Source: Dysgonomonas sp. BGC7 (GTDB lineage: Bacteria > Bacteroidota > Bacteroidia > Bacteroidales > Dysgonomonadaceae). Taken from it: a DNA stretch of 64,000 bases. A program made the position numbers and the translations under genes. Below the pieces are notes generated by a model, which saw nothing but the letters and a program-made list of their open reading frames with translations, searched no databases and was not told the origin of the DNA. Where the stretch lies: positions 62,001 to 126,000 of the forward strand of contig NZ_CVRP01000007.1 in the NCBI RefSeq assembly GCF_001261735.1. The letters are read 5' to 3'. Below, piece by piece: positions 52,055-60,658 of this stretch (the first letter of the stretch is position 1; each line of letters starts with the position of its first letter).

Positions 52055-53467
52055 ATGCTAAGTAATTTTTTCAGAGCTAAAGTAAAAGAAAATTTTCCAT
52101 TCGAACTAACCGAAGAGCAAAATGCAGCTTTAGAAAAGATTATCGACTATCTGTTTTTACCAAAAGATGAAGCTATTTTCTTATTGAAAGGCTATGCCGG
52201 TACAGGAAAATCGTCGCTTTTGGGTGCATTGGTAAAGACGATGACTGAATTTAAGCAAAAAACAGTATTGCTCGCACCCACCGGACGTGCTGCTAAGGTT
52301 TTCTCTTCCTATTCAGATCATCCTGCATTCACTATACATAAGAAGATATACAGGCAGGAAAAATATTCGGGCGACTTTGGTAGTTTCGGTATCATGGATA
52401 ATCTACATAAAGATACCCTTTTTATAGTAGATGAGGCATCTATGATAAGTAATTCGGGAACAGATATTTCTGTTTTTGGTACGGGCAGGCTACTCGACGA
52501 TCTTATTCACTACGTATATTCGGGTGAAAACTGTCGCTTGTTATTAATCGGAGATTCGGCACAGTTGCCACCCGTTGGCGAAGAAGATAGTCCTGCACTG
52601 CAAATACCAGTGCTGGAAGGTTACGGGCTGGAGGTCAGAGATGCTATGTTGTTACAGATTGTGCGTCAGGCAGAGAGTTCGGGCATACTATATAATGCTA
52701 CAGCCATACGAAATACCCTGAATAAAGGGAAAACGGAGGCGTATCCAAAACTTAAACTGAATAAATTTACAGACATACTCCGAATATCGGGTGAAGATCT
52801 TATTGACGAAATATCAGCCGCTTATGATCGCCATGGTATAGAGAATACAATGATAATATCACGATCTAATAAGCGGTGCAATATTTATAATCAGGGAGTT
52901 CGCAACCGTATTCTTTACAGGGAAGAAGAACTGTCGGCAGGAGACATGTTGATGATTACAAAGAACAACTATTTCTGGACAGAGAACATAGAAAAAATAG
53001 ACTTCCTTGCAAACGGAGAGATTGTTGAAGTAGTCAGAGTTCGTAAAGAACAAGAACTGTATGGCTTTCGTTTTTGTGATGTTCTGGTCAGAAGTCTTGA
53101 TTATGATATGGAGCTAGAAGTGAAGATTCTTTTGGATACCCTCCATTCTGATGCTGCAGGTCTTACACGAGAAAGAGGTGAGGAGCTATTCTTAAATATC
53201 CTTGAAGACTATGCAGACATATCTACAAAAGCAGGGAAAATGAGAAAGCTTAAAGTTGATCCGTATTTTAATGCTGTACAGGTAAAGTTTGCTTATGCGG
53301 TCACATGCCATAAGGCGCAGGGTGGCGAGTGGGCAAATGTATTTCTCGACTTAGGATATATTTCGGAAGATCATTTGGGTGTAAACTTTTACCGATGGTT
53401 GTATACTGCAATTACAAGGGCCAGTTCTAAATTATATCTGGTTAATCTTCCAGACGAATTTGTATAA
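52055..53467 (+). CDS. RecD-like ATP-dependent DNA helicase (AAA / UvrD C2)
   Basis: 470 residues. GYAGTGKSSLLGALV (about 48-62) is Walker A, FIVDEASMIS (about 125-134) the DEA(S) helicase motif II, and ATNLAPTGRAAKVF-like LAPTGRAAKVF motif Ia. The C-terminal domain has AVTCHKAQGGEWANVFLDLG, motif V of superfamily 1 helicases, and YTAITRASSKLYLV motif VI. It resembles stand-alone RecD2-like or viral-type SF1 helicases without the N-terminal RecD2 extension. It probably acts in DNA repair. Confidence 0.88.
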   Translation: MLSNFFRAKVKENFPFELTEEQNAALEKIIDYLFLPKDEAIFLLKGYAGTGKSSLLGALVKTMTEFKQKTVLLAPTGRAAKVFSSYSDHPAFTIHKKIYRQEKYSGDFGSFGIMDNLHKDTLFIVDEASMISNSGTDISVFGTGRLLDDLIHYVYSGENCRLLLIGDSAQLPPVGEEDSPALQIPVLEGYGLEVRDAMLLQIVRQAESSGILYNATAIRNTLNKGKTEAYPKLKLNKFTDILRISGEDLIDEISAAYDRHGIENTMIISRSNKRCNIYNQGVRNRILYREEELSAGDMLMITKNNYFWTENIEKIDFLANGEIVEVVRVRKEQELYGFRFCDVLVRSLDYDMELEVKILLDTLHSDAAGLTRERGEELFLNILEDYADISTKAGKMRKLKVDPYFNAVQVKFAYAVTCHKAQGGEWANVFLDLGYISEDHLGVNFYRWLYTAITRASSKLYLVNLPDEFV

Positions 53468-53500
53468 AAGAAGCTCTTCGTTAAGAAGAGCTTCTTATTT
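53468..53500. terminator. Terminator hairpin between helicase and barrel protein genes
   Basis: 11-base stem AAGAAGCTCTT / AAGAGCTTCTT with a 7-base loop; the tail (ATTTATTTT) is only moderately T-rich. It lies between convergent genes. Confidence 0.65.
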
Positions 53501-53514
53501 ATTTTAAGCAACTA

Positions 53515-54111
53515 TTAGAAATATACACCTGCCGATATAGACCAAATTCTCTCTTTTACAGAATAGTTTCCATCGCTGAGTTTATAGTTATCGGTTAGTC
53601 CCAAGTCATAGCTTGCACCAACTTGTAACATTTTGAATAATTCAACACCGGCTCCAAATTTCAATCCTCCACCAAAGCTTTTAGATTTCCATTGCCCTTG
53701 GATATCATCCTTAATAACGTCAAATTTATCATCTCCGGAAACTTTGAAACTAATATATGGACCTGCTGTTAAATATGGTCTAACAGTTCCTTCTACAGGA
53801 AAACGATATTTCAGACTAACAGGAACTTCAATATAACCGGTACGATGACTCTTGTCATCTTTAAATTTGATTCCTTTCTCTGAGTAGAGCACACTTCCTT
53901 CTAGCCCAAATGATCCATCTAATAACCATTCTACGGTAGGCCCAATATGGAATCCTGTAAGGTTATTATCTACAAAATCGCCGATGTTGTCTCCAGATAC
54001 TCCGGATATATTAACTCCGCCTTTTACTCCTAATCTAATTTGAGCTTGCAATGATGTAACTGCAAATAATGATAAGACTATCAATGATAAAGCTATTTTT
54101 CTCATAATCAT
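53515..54111 (-). CDS. Small outer-membrane beta-barrel protein (porin-like)
   Basis: 198 residues. Signal peptide to about residue 23 (TSLQAQ), then IRLGVKGGVNISGVSGD and repeated aromatic-ended strands typical of the eight-stranded PorT/OmpX-like barrel family of Bacteroidetes, ending IWSISAGVYF with terminal phenylalanine. It is inserted in the outer membrane; function unknown. An inverted repeat ATGTAGT-N9-ACTACAT lies just upstream. Confidence 0.88.
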   Translation of the reverse strand: MIMRKIALSLIVLSLFAVTSLQAQIRLGVKGGVNISGVSGDNIGDFVDNNLTGFHIGPTVEWLLDGSFGLEGSVLYSEKGIKFKDDKSHRTGYIEVPVSLKYRFPVEGTVRPYLTAGPYISFKVSGDDKFDVIKDDIQGQWKSKSFGGGLKFGAGVELFKMLQVGASYDLGLTDNYKLSDGNYSVKERIWSISAGVYF

Positions 54112-54128
54112 AATATTTAGTTTATAGT

Positions 54129-54151
54129 ATGTAGTAATTAAGACACTACAT
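54129..54151. promoter_or_regulatory. Inverted repeat upstream of the barrel protein gene
   Basis: ATGTAGT-N9-ACTACAT, perfect arms of seven, about 18 bases before the ATG on minus. It may be an operator or a leader hairpin. Confidence 0.35.
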
Positions 54152-54201
54152 CTATAATAACAGATTTACTTTAGTTTTAGTTTTCGTAGCTGAAAAGATA
54201 A

Positions 54202-54233
54202 ATCGCCTTTGCTGATTATACGGCAAAGGCGAT
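54202..54233 (-). terminator. Terminator of the amn-holA-esterase operon
   Basis: 11-base perfect stem ATCGCCTTTGC / GCAAAGGCGAT with a 10-base loop, followed on minus by TTATCTTTTC. It is 21 bases past the esterase stop. Confidence 0.65.
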
Positions 54234-54253
54234 CTGATATTTATAAATATAAT

Positions 54254-55210
54254 TTAATGTGCAAAATTCGATTTAATATAGTCCATCAATTCGAAATCCT
54301 TTTTCATCTCAGGTTTGTCTATTTGCTTTACTGTAGTATTTATAATTTTCTGTTCTTTATTTTCTACTAGTTGATTCAAATAAGCATCTATATCTGATAG
54401 GTTCAATTTCATTGGAGTATTCGATATTTCATGTGCCGCATTTTCTATTTTATAGAAGTAATGAGGGTAATTCTTTTCACTTAGCTGAACTGCGATGTGT
54501 TTCGAACCGTAAAATCCAATGTTATATAATTCTATTTTGTCATAAGGCACATTACTATCGGCATCGCCATGAAATAGCAGCATTGGTGCAGGAGACGATT
54601 GCCAGTTAAGGTCTCCGTTTGTGCTAAATATTGCTCCAGCAAAAGAAATTACTCCGGCATAATTAAAATTCTCGGGGAGCTTTTTAGCTTGTTCTTCTTT
54701 GTTAGCTATTGCATATTCACCATGCAATACGGATATTGCTCCGGCACTGGATCCACTTGTTATTATGGTACCGGTGTCTATATTCCAGTCGTTAGCATTG
54801 CTTATAACAAAAGAGGTTGCATCGAACAAGTCTTCTACAGCAATCGATATACTGTTGGTAAGTAATGAGACAAATTGCATAGGCTCGGTTTTCGGATCAA
54901 TATTTTTTAATCCTAGACGATAGTCGATAGAAACAACCGTGTAACCCTTCTTAACTAAATGGTCGAAGTAAGTAAGATAGCTTTGCTGGTCTCTTGTTCC
55001 TCTTACAAATCCACCGCCAAACATAAATATAACACAAGGTTTTGCGTTGCCAGGAGTAATTGCCGGCAGGTCGTATTTGTCTAATCTCAGAGTATCACTC
55101 CCTTTTATTGAATAAGCGAAAGTCTCTTTTTTTATATCATTGCCTGCATAAGTATGTGCTGTAATCAGAGAACATACAAAAAATAGAAAAAGAACAAGAT
55201 TTCTTCTCAT
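54254..55210 (-). CDS. Secreted alpha/beta hydrolase (carboxylesterase-like)
   Basis: 318 residues. Signal peptide to about residue 22 (ITAHTYAG). VIFMFGGGFVRGTRDQQS holds the oxyanion-hole glycines, SGSSAGAISVLHGE the nucleophile serine (about 153-156), FHGDADSNVPYDK the aspartate and NAAHEISNTP the histidine. It is an exported esterase of unknown substrate. It follows holA after 13 bases on the same strand. Confidence 0.85.
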   Translation of the reverse strand: MRRNLVLFLFFVCSLITAHTYAGNDIKKETFAYSIKGSDTLRLDKYDLPAITPGNAKPCVIFMFGGGFVRGTRDQQSYLTYFDHLVKKGYTVVSIDYRLGLKNIDPKTEPMQFVSLLTNSISIAVEDLFDATSFVISNANDWNIDTGTIITSGSSAGAISVLHGEYAIANKEEQAKKLPENFNYAGVISFAGAIFSTNGDLNWQSSPAPMLLFHGDADSNVPYDKIELYNIGFYGSKHIAVQLSEKNYPHYFYKIENAAHEISNTPMKLNLSDIDAYLNQLVENKEQKIINTTVKQIDKPEMKKDFELMDYIKSNFAH

Positions 55211-55223
55211 AAATCGAGATAGT

Positions 55224-56228
55224 TTAATGTGTTATCTTATATAATAATTCTTTTAGCAATTCTCCATCAGGAGTAGATGGATTATCGACACCTTTGCCTT
55301 TGGCATCGTATGTACGCAGTAGGGCTAGTATCTCCATACATTTAAAGGCGTTGTAATTCTTCAGAGCGACAACATAATCTTTTGCTTGATATGGATTTCT
55401 TAATCCTAATTCGGTTGCAATACCTTGTTCTGTTTTATTCTTAGCCCAATAGCATATCATCAGGTTGCTGAAAAAATTAAACAAGACAACAAGTGTTACG
55501 ATCATGGGATTGTTTTTCGGGTTCTTTTCGAAATAATCTGCTATTTGGTTGACTTTGAATATGTTTTTTTCTATAATGGCTTTTAGTAGTTCAAAGTTAT
55601 TGAAATCTTTACTGATTCCGATATTTTCTTCTATTAGTTCGGCCGTAATTTGTTTACTATTCTGCGGTAATGCTATTAATAATTTTGTGATCTCATTTGT
55701 AACCTTACTAAGGTCGTTTCCCAGATAATCAGATAACATTTGTGACGACTTCTGGTCTATAGAGAGCCCTTTCGTCTGTATATAAGATGAAATAAATGCA
55801 GACATCTTATAGTCCGGTATTTTTTTCGATTCGAATGTTATTCCATGCTTATCGATCTCTGCATATAATTTTTTTCGCTTATCGAGAGTTCCATTCTTAT
55901 AGTTAAGAACTAATACTGTGCTTTGAAGTGGGTTGCGGACATAAACTTCCAATTCCTCAATTTTACTTAGGTTTTGCGCTTCTTTAACGACTACTAGCTG
56001 ATATTCCGACATCATAGGAAAACTGCGAGCCAGCGTTATAACAGATGCGACATCGGTTTCCATTCCATAGAGGATGGTTTGGTTGAAATCTCGTTCATCT
56101 TCGGGCAATACCGTATTGACCAAAGAGTCTGTCAGCTCATCAATATAATAAGGTTCATCGCCCATAAGGAGATAAACGGGCTTAAACTTTCGTGAATGTA
56201 TATCCGATTTTATTTGTTCAAATGTCAT
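55224..56228 (-). CDS. holA: DNA polymerase III delta subunit
   Basis: 334 residues. FKPVYLLMGDEPYYIDELTDSL near the start and SMFPMMSEYQLVVVKEAQ-type strands, then a central AAA-like domain and the C-terminal helical part with NFFSNLMICYWAKN, follow HolA order. Walker A is degenerate, as is normal for delta. It opens the sliding clamp within the clamp loader. It lies 5 bases after amn. Confidence 0.9.
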   Translation of the reverse strand: MTFEQIKSDIHSRKFKPVYLLMGDEPYYIDELTDSLVNTVLPEDERDFNQTILYGMETDVASVITLARSFPMMSEYQLVVVKEAQNLSKIEELEVYVRNPLQSTVLVLNYKNGTLDKRKKLYAEIDKHGITFESKKIPDYKMSAFISSYIQTKGLSIDQKSSQMLSDYLGNDLSKVTNEITKLLIALPQNSKQITAELIEENIGISKDFNNFELLKAIIEKNIFKVNQIADYFEKNPKNNPMIVTLVVLFNFFSNLMICYWAKNKTEQGIATELGLRNPYQAKDYVVALKNYNAFKCMEILALLRTYDAKGKGVDNPSTPDGELLKELLYKITH

Positions 56229-56233
56229 ATATC

Positions 56234-57007
56234 TTATTCAAAACGCAGGTGTTTTACTGTCTCTCCGTTATTTATGAGGGTAGTAAGAGCTTTGATCCCT
56301 ATCATAACGTGTTCATCTACAAAATTCTTAGTGACAACGTTGTCGCTCTTCTCTGTTTTCACACCATCCGAGATCATTGGCTGATCTGATACCAGCAATA
56401 ATGCTCCTGTCGGTATCTGATTGGCAAATCCGCATGTAAATAAAGTTGCAGTTTCCATATCGACGGCCATTGTACGTATCTTCCTTAAGTATTCTTTGAA
56501 TACTTCGTCATATTCCCATACACGACGATTTGTGGTGTAGACCGTACCTGTCCAATAATCTCTGTTATGGTTTCTTATTGTTGAAGATACCGATCTCAGA
56601 AGGCTAAATGCAGGAAGAGAAGGGACTTCGGGCGGGAAATAGTCGTTAGATGTTCCTTCTCCCCTTATAGCGGCAATGGGAAGAATGTAGTCTCCCAGAT
56701 TGTTATGTTTTTTTATCCCACCACATTTTCCTAAAAACAGGACAGCTTCGGGTTCTATTGCACTTAATAGATCCATTACTGTGGCCGCGTTTGCACTACC
56801 CATTCCAAAATTAATGATCGTAATTCCGTTTGCTGAAGCATTAGGCATATTACCATCGAGTCCAACAATAGGTACATTGAAATAATTGGCAAATACTTCT
56901 ACATATTTGGCAAAGTTGGTGAGTAGTATATGTTTGGTAAATTGCTCCAAAGGTCTTTTAGTATAGCGTGGAAGCCAATTTTCTACTATTTCTTGTTTTG
57001 TTTTCAT
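56234..57007 (-). CDS. amn: AMP nucleosidase
   Basis: 257 residues, the short Bacteroidetes form. It is a nucleoside-phosphorylase-like fold: INFGMGSANAATVMDLLSAI (about 65-84), LFLGKCGGIK and VDMETATLFTCGF (the purine-binding methionine-glutamate) near residue 175-187. It splits AMP into adenine and ribose 5-phosphate. It is the first gene of amn-holA-esterase; a -7 box TACCTTTG (57077-57070 on minus) lies just before the divergent gene's start. Confidence 0.92.
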   Translation of the reverse strand: MKTKQEIVENWLPRYTKRPLEQFTKHILLTNFAKYVEVFANYFNVPIVGLDGNMPNASANGITIINFGMGSANAATVMDLLSAIEPEAVLFLGKCGGIKKHNNLGDYILPIAAIRGEGTSNDYFPPEVPSLPAFSLLRSVSSTIRNHNRDYWTGTVYTTNRRVWEYDEVFKEYLRKIRTMAVDMETATLFTCGFANQIPTGALLLVSDQPMISDGVKTEKSDNVVTKNFVDEHVMIGIKALTTLINNGETVKHLRFE

Positions 57008-57069
57008 ATAAGCTTTACTTTTGTTTCTTATTAAACAAGGATTTCACGTTCATTGTTGACGGTGATTAA

Positions 57070-57077
57070 CAAAGGTA
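57070..57077 (-). promoter_or_regulatory. Predicted -7 box of amn
   Basis: TACCTTTG on minus, perfect match, 63 bases before the amn ATG and only 5 bases before the ATG of the divergent HsdR_N gene. Confidence 0.4.
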
Positions 57078-57081
57078 ACAA

Positions 57082-57531
57082 ATGTTGGATTTAAATTTAC
57101 CCCCTTTCGATATAAATGTAAAAAAAACAGCAGGAAAGCTAACTGTTTTTGACCGTTTGCGCCGAAAGTTCATAGCTCTCACTCCCGAGGAATGGGTGCG
57201 CCAGCACTTTGTAAATTATCTAATAGTAAATAAAGGGTATTCGGCTTCTTTGATTGCTAATGAGATACAGATAAATTTGCACAATCAAAAGCGACGATGT
57301 GATACCGTTATTTATGATAAAGGGTTATCCCCCATTATGATAGTTGAATATAAGGCGCCTGAAGTAAATATTACGCAGGATGTCTTCGATCAGATTGTAA
57401 GATATAATATTGTTCTTAGAGTGAAATACCTTGTCGTATCTAATGGGCTAAACCATTATTGTTGTAAGTTGAATTACGAAACTCAGTCGTTCGAATATTT
57501 GTCGGATATACCTTCATATAATGATCTATAA
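57082..57531 (+). CDS. Lone HsdR N-terminal (PD-(D/E)XK) nuclease-domain protein
   Basis: 149 residues. It corresponds to the N-terminal nuclease domain of type I restriction R subunits, without the helicase motor: EEWVRQHF (Glu-x-x-x-Arg helix, about 36-43), Asp74 in RRCDTVIYDK and Glu89-Tyr-Lys91 in MIVEYKAPE form the D...ExK site. No HsdM or HsdS gene is near. Such single-domain proteins are widespread in Bacteroidetes and are probably not restriction enzymes; function unknown. Confidence 0.88.
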   Translation: MLDLNLPPFDINVKKTAGKLTVFDRLRRKFIALTPEEWVRQHFVNYLIVNKGYSASLIANEIQINLHNQKRRCDTVIYDKGLSPIMIVEYKAPEVNITQDVFDQIVRYNIVLRVKYLVVSNGLNHYCCKLNYETQSFEYLSDIPSYNDL

Positions 57532-57533
57532 AA

Positions 57534-57560
57534 AAAGCTTCTCTAATTTAGAGAAGCTTT
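57534..57560. terminator. Bidirectional terminator hairpin
   Basis: Perfect 13-base stem AAAGCTTCTCTAA / TTAGAGAAGCTTT with a one-base centre, flanked by A-run and T-rich tail. It lies between the HsdR_N gene (+) and secG (-). Confidence 0.82.
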
Positions 57561-57587
57561 ATATTTCTTATATCCTATATTACTTTA

Positions 57588-57959
57588 TTATTTAGCAGGA
57601 GGTGTTGTCGGTTGATCTCCAGCCGGAGCAGGAAGTGTAGTCGTGTTAGGACTAGGTAATGTTGTTGACATATCCGGAACAGCTGTGTTTGTTGGAGTCG
57701 GAGCGCCAATTATTGGAGCTGAAGCATCGCCCGCTGTTTTAGGCTTAATCATAACACATACTATACTCATCACCATAATAAAGACTGCAAGTCCCCATGT
57801 TGCTTTTTCTACAAAATCGGTAGTCTTACGAACACCCATAACAGCATTCGAAGAAGAGAAACCGGAAGCTAGTCCGCCTCCCTTAGAATTTTGAACAAGG
57901 ACTATTAGTATTAGGGCAATGGCTGCAATTACAATTAATACAGTAATAAGTGTGATCAT
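57588..57959 (-). CDS. secG: Preprotein translocase subunit SecG
   Basis: 123 residues. Two membrane helices (about 3-22 and 55-72) flank QNSKGGGLASGFSSSNAVMGVRK, the SecG signature. The C-terminal 45 residues are a proline-, threonine- and alanine-rich tail typical of the Bacteroidetes version. It assists SecYE in export. Its start overlaps the previous gene's stop (ATGA); last gene of the sigma54 activator operon. Confidence 0.93.
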   Translation of the reverse strand: MITLITVLIVIAAIALILIVLVQNSKGGGLASGFSSSNAVMGVRKTTDFVEKATWGLAVFIMVMSIVCVMIKPKTAGDASAPIIGAPTPTNTAVPDMSTTLPSPNTTTLPAPAGDQPTTPPAK

Positions 57960-58747
57960 TTCGTATCTTTAAATTTCGTATTTATAATCAATTTCTCGAG
58001 AAAACTCAATTGGTCTGCAAAGTAAATATTTTTTTTCGGATAATTCAAGCTTAAATGTTTAATAATTTTGTAAGCCTTCTCATACTTTTTCTGTTTTATA
58101 TATATTTTGGCAAGGGTTTCTGTAAAAAATACATCCTCGTTTAGTTCGCTGTTTTCTTCCTCTGTTTCGTTCTTAAGGGCTGTTACCTGTTCGTTTTCCT
58201 CTTTTAGCTGAATGCTTATTCCTTCCTCCGATTCTGATTTAGTAATAAAAGAATCTATTATATTCTGATGTTTTAATTGAATCTGGCTGATTTCTGGATC
58301 AGGCGTATCTGTCTGCTCTTCCTGATGGGTAGACTGAACATAGGAGAAATAGTCCGTAGACGCCAACGTTGTATGAAAAATACCATATTCCAGATTATCG
58401 TGCTCGTCTTGATTCTCACCTCTGGAGTCGAAAAATGCATTTAATAATACACTGGTCTTATCTTCAGATATCTCTTTCTTTGTTGTCTTTTCAAAATACT
58501 GACTATATTCTTCACTGAAAATGTAATAGAAAAGAGCTTTTCTGTCATTTATAAATATACTTACTCTGTGTAGCTCATCCTCGAAACTTTCGAAGTCTGA
58601 TATATATAAAGATCTTAAATAGGCAAATAGTCCTGCCTGAAAATAAGGATATTCAGTAATTATATTTTTCAATTCAGATATATCCGAAGCATACTTATTA
58701 TTGTCTGCCTCACCTTGTATTATCTGATACAATTGCTGTATATCCAT
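57956..58747 (-). CDS. TPR-like hypothetical protein of the lptE-secG operon
   Basis: 263 residues, no signal peptide. The N-terminal 120 residues are helical (LYQIIQGEADNNKYASDISE...YPYFQAGLFAYL), followed by an acidic linker and a C-terminal helical segment FFTETLAKIYIKQKKYEKAYK-IIKHLSLNYPKKN-YFADQ that looks like one or two tetratricopeptide repeats. Conserved between lptE and secG in Bacteroidetes. Probably cytoplasmic; function unknown. Confidence 0.8.
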   Translation of the reverse strand: MDIQQLYQIIQGEADNNKYASDISELKNIITEYPYFQAGLFAYLRSLYISDFESFEDELHRVSIFINDRKALFYYIFSEEYSQYFEKTTKKEISEDKTSVLLNAFFDSRGENQDEHDNLEYGIFHTTLASTDYFSYVQSTHQEEQTDTPDPEISQIQLKHQNIIDSFITKSESEEGISIQLKEENEQVTALKNETEEENSELNEDVFFTETLAKIYIKQKKYEKAYKIIKHLSLNYPKKNIYFADQLSFLEKLIINTKFKDTK

Positions 58748-58752
58748 ATTGT

Positions 58753-59256
58753 TTACCAGTTAGACATAGTTGCGTTGAAAATTTGGTCTACTATATCTTC
58801 CGTAAGTTCTTTTATCAACTGATCTTGCACGTCTGTCAGCATAAGGCTGCTAGAGAAATCTCTGTAGGCTGAAATTGTTTCTTCTTTGTCTTGTTCGGGT
58901 CTTTTATTGTTCCGATAGCGAAACTTAACGGCCATAGTTAAGCGGGTTTGTGCTGCCAGATTATTTTCCTGTACAGCCTGTGGAGTCAGATCGTAACGCA
59001 CAATTTCTCCTTCTATTTCCAAAGCCGGATTAACCGTTGTGAACCTTAGTTTTGTATTACGTGTAAATACATCTTTCATCCGCTCATTGAATACCTGTGT
59101 AAGCAAAGGGTATACTAAAGGAGCTTGATTCTGAAATTCGCGCAAATCTATATCCGGAGTTTCCTGATAGTTGATTGATGCACCATTAAATTTATATGAT
59201 ACAGTACAGGAGATAACTACAACAGAGAGTAAGCAGAATAGAATGATCTTTCTCAT
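58753..59256 (-). CDS. lptE: LptE-like LPS-assembly lipoprotein
   Basis: 167 residues. Lipoprotein signal with Cys at about 17 (SVVVISCTVSYKF). The mature part follows the LptE family: FNGASINY, then an alpha/beta fold with LPQVFNERMKDVF-like helix and a closing LIKELTEDIVDQIFNATMSNW helix. It would plug the LptD barrel and help place LPS in the outer membrane. Its start overlaps the sigma54 activator gene by 4 bases. Confidence 0.87.
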   Translation of the reverse strand: MRKIILFCLLSVVVISCTVSYKFNGASINYQETPDIDLREFQNQAPLVYPLLTQVFNERMKDVFTRNTKLRFTTVNPALEIEGEIVRYDLTPQAVQENNLAAQTRLTMAVKFRYRNNKRPEQDKEETISAYRDFSSSLMLTDVQDQLIKELTEDIVDQIFNATMSNW

Positions 59257-60527
59257 AAATTTTCGAGATTATATTCTTTAATTTTTCTATATAATGTACG
59301 TTCCGATATTTTTAGGTCTTGTGCAGCATTCTTACGTTTTCCGTTGTGGCGCTCCAGAGCTTTTATTATCATGTCCTTTTCTACATCCTGCAAAGAAAGT
59401 GTTTCCTCCTCGTATTCCGGCGCATCTATTACATCTGCTTCACTGATGCTGGCAGGAGGTATTATAGCGTGTGCATCGTCTTTTACAGATAGGCTTGTTG
59501 TTCGGTCTCCCGCACTTACTACTACTGGAGTTAAAACCTTATCATGTTTGTCCATTGCAGAAGCCGATACAATATCGGATGGTTTCAGAGTTCCGGCTAC
59601 AATATCATGAACAATCTTTTTTAGTTCGTTCATGTCTTTCTTCATATCGAACAATACCTGATAGAGTATTTCCCGTTCGTTGCTGAAACTTTTTTGGTCG
59701 CTGTGATTTATAGCTCCTATTGGTACTAGTCCTACTTCATTGGCAGGCAAGTATAGTTTCAGTATTTCAGAAGTAATTTCTCTGGTTTGTTCTATTATCG
59801 AAATCTGTTCTGTTATATTCTTTAGTTGGCGGATATTTCCCGGCCAATAATATTCTTTCAACATCTGCTTAGCACTCTCGGTCAAAGATATTGGAGGCAT
59901 ACTATACTTTTCGGCACAGTCGCTTGCAAATTTACGGAAGAGGAGAGGTATGTCGTCCTTTCTGTCTCTTAGTGCAGGTATGCGGATAGGTACTGTATTA
60001 AGACGATAGTAAAGGTCTTCTCTGAAACGGCCATTACGGGTAGCTGTTATCATATCCAGATTGGTGGCAGCTACTACTCGCACGTCTGTTTTCTCTACTT
60101 TCGAAGATCCTACTTTTATAAATTCTCCCGTTTCCAGTACGCGAAGTAGTCTGGCTTGTGTAGAAAGAGGTAGTTCGCCCACCTCGTCAAGAAATAGAGT
60201 TCCCCCATTGGCTACTTCAAAATAACCTTTACGTTCACCGGTAGCTCCGGTAAACGAGCCTTTCTCATGACCGAACAGTTCCGAATCGATAGTGCCTTCC
60301 GGAATAGAACCGCAGTTTACTGCGATATAAGTTCCATGTTTACGATGGCTGAATTGATGTATTATCTGAGGGAAATTCTCCTTACCAACTCCACTTTCTC
60401 CCGTAACCAATACTGACATATCGGTTGGGGCAACTTGCAGAGCAATGTCGATAGCGCGATTCAGATCGGGACTGTTGCCTATGATTCCAAAGCGTTGTTT
60501 TACCTGTTGTATATCTGGTTTTGCCAT
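59253..60527 (-). CDS. Sigma54-dependent activator without N-terminal sensor domain
   Basis: 424 residues. The AAA+ domain starts almost at the N-terminus: Walker A GESGVGKE (43-50), the sigma54-contacting loop GSFTGA (90-95), Walker B LFLDE (111-115). A linker of about 110 residues (260-370) leads to a C-terminal Fis-type helix-turn-helix (about 385-424, KNAAQDLKISERTLYRKIKEY). There is no receiver, GAF or PAS domain, so control is by other means. It is the first gene of an operon with lptE, a TPR-like gene and secG. Confidence 0.93.
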   Translation of the reverse strand: MAKPDIQQVKQRFGIIGNSPDLNRAIDIALQVAPTDMSVLVTGESGVGKENFPQIIHQFSHRKHGTYIAVNCGSIPEGTIDSELFGHEKGSFTGATGERKGYFEVANGGTLFLDEVGELPLSTQARLLRVLETGEFIKVGSSKVEKTDVRVVAATNLDMITATRNGRFREDLYYRLNTVPIRIPALRDRKDDIPLLFRKFASDCAEKYSMPPISLTESAKQMLKEYYWPGNIRQLKNITEQISIIEQTREITSEILKLYLPANEVGLVPIGAINHSDQKSFSNEREILYQVLFDMKKDMNELKKIVHDIVAGTLKPSDIVSASAMDKHDKVLTPVVVSAGDRTTSLSVKDDAHAIIPPASISEADVIDAPEYEEETLSLQDVEKDMIIKALERHNGKRKNAAQDLKISERTLYRKIKEYNLENL

Positions 60528-60589
60528 TCTTTTACTACAAATTAATATGATGAATAAATGTTGTATTTATTCACATTCTATTTCCAAAC

Positions 60590-60624
60590 CTGACAAAATT
60601 ACATATTTATTCCAATCTTGTCAG
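60590..60624. promoter_or_regulatory. Dyad upstream of the sigma54 activator gene, related to the bipartite element
   Basis: CTGACAAAATT (60590-60600) and AATCTTGTCAG (60614-60624) form an inverted repeat with one mismatch. On minus, the downstream arm reads TAATTTTGTCAGGTTT, a perfect -7 box followed by the same TCAGGTTT found in copies A and B of the bipartite element. Confidence 0.5.
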
Positions 60625-60658
60625 TCTTTTTTAGTGAAGATTTGTAAAGAGTGGCCTA

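Noticed and set aside
57082-57531. Part of a type I restriction system
   Set aside because: Only the N-terminal nuclease domain is present and no methylase or specificity gene is near; the flanks are housekeeping genes, not a defence island.
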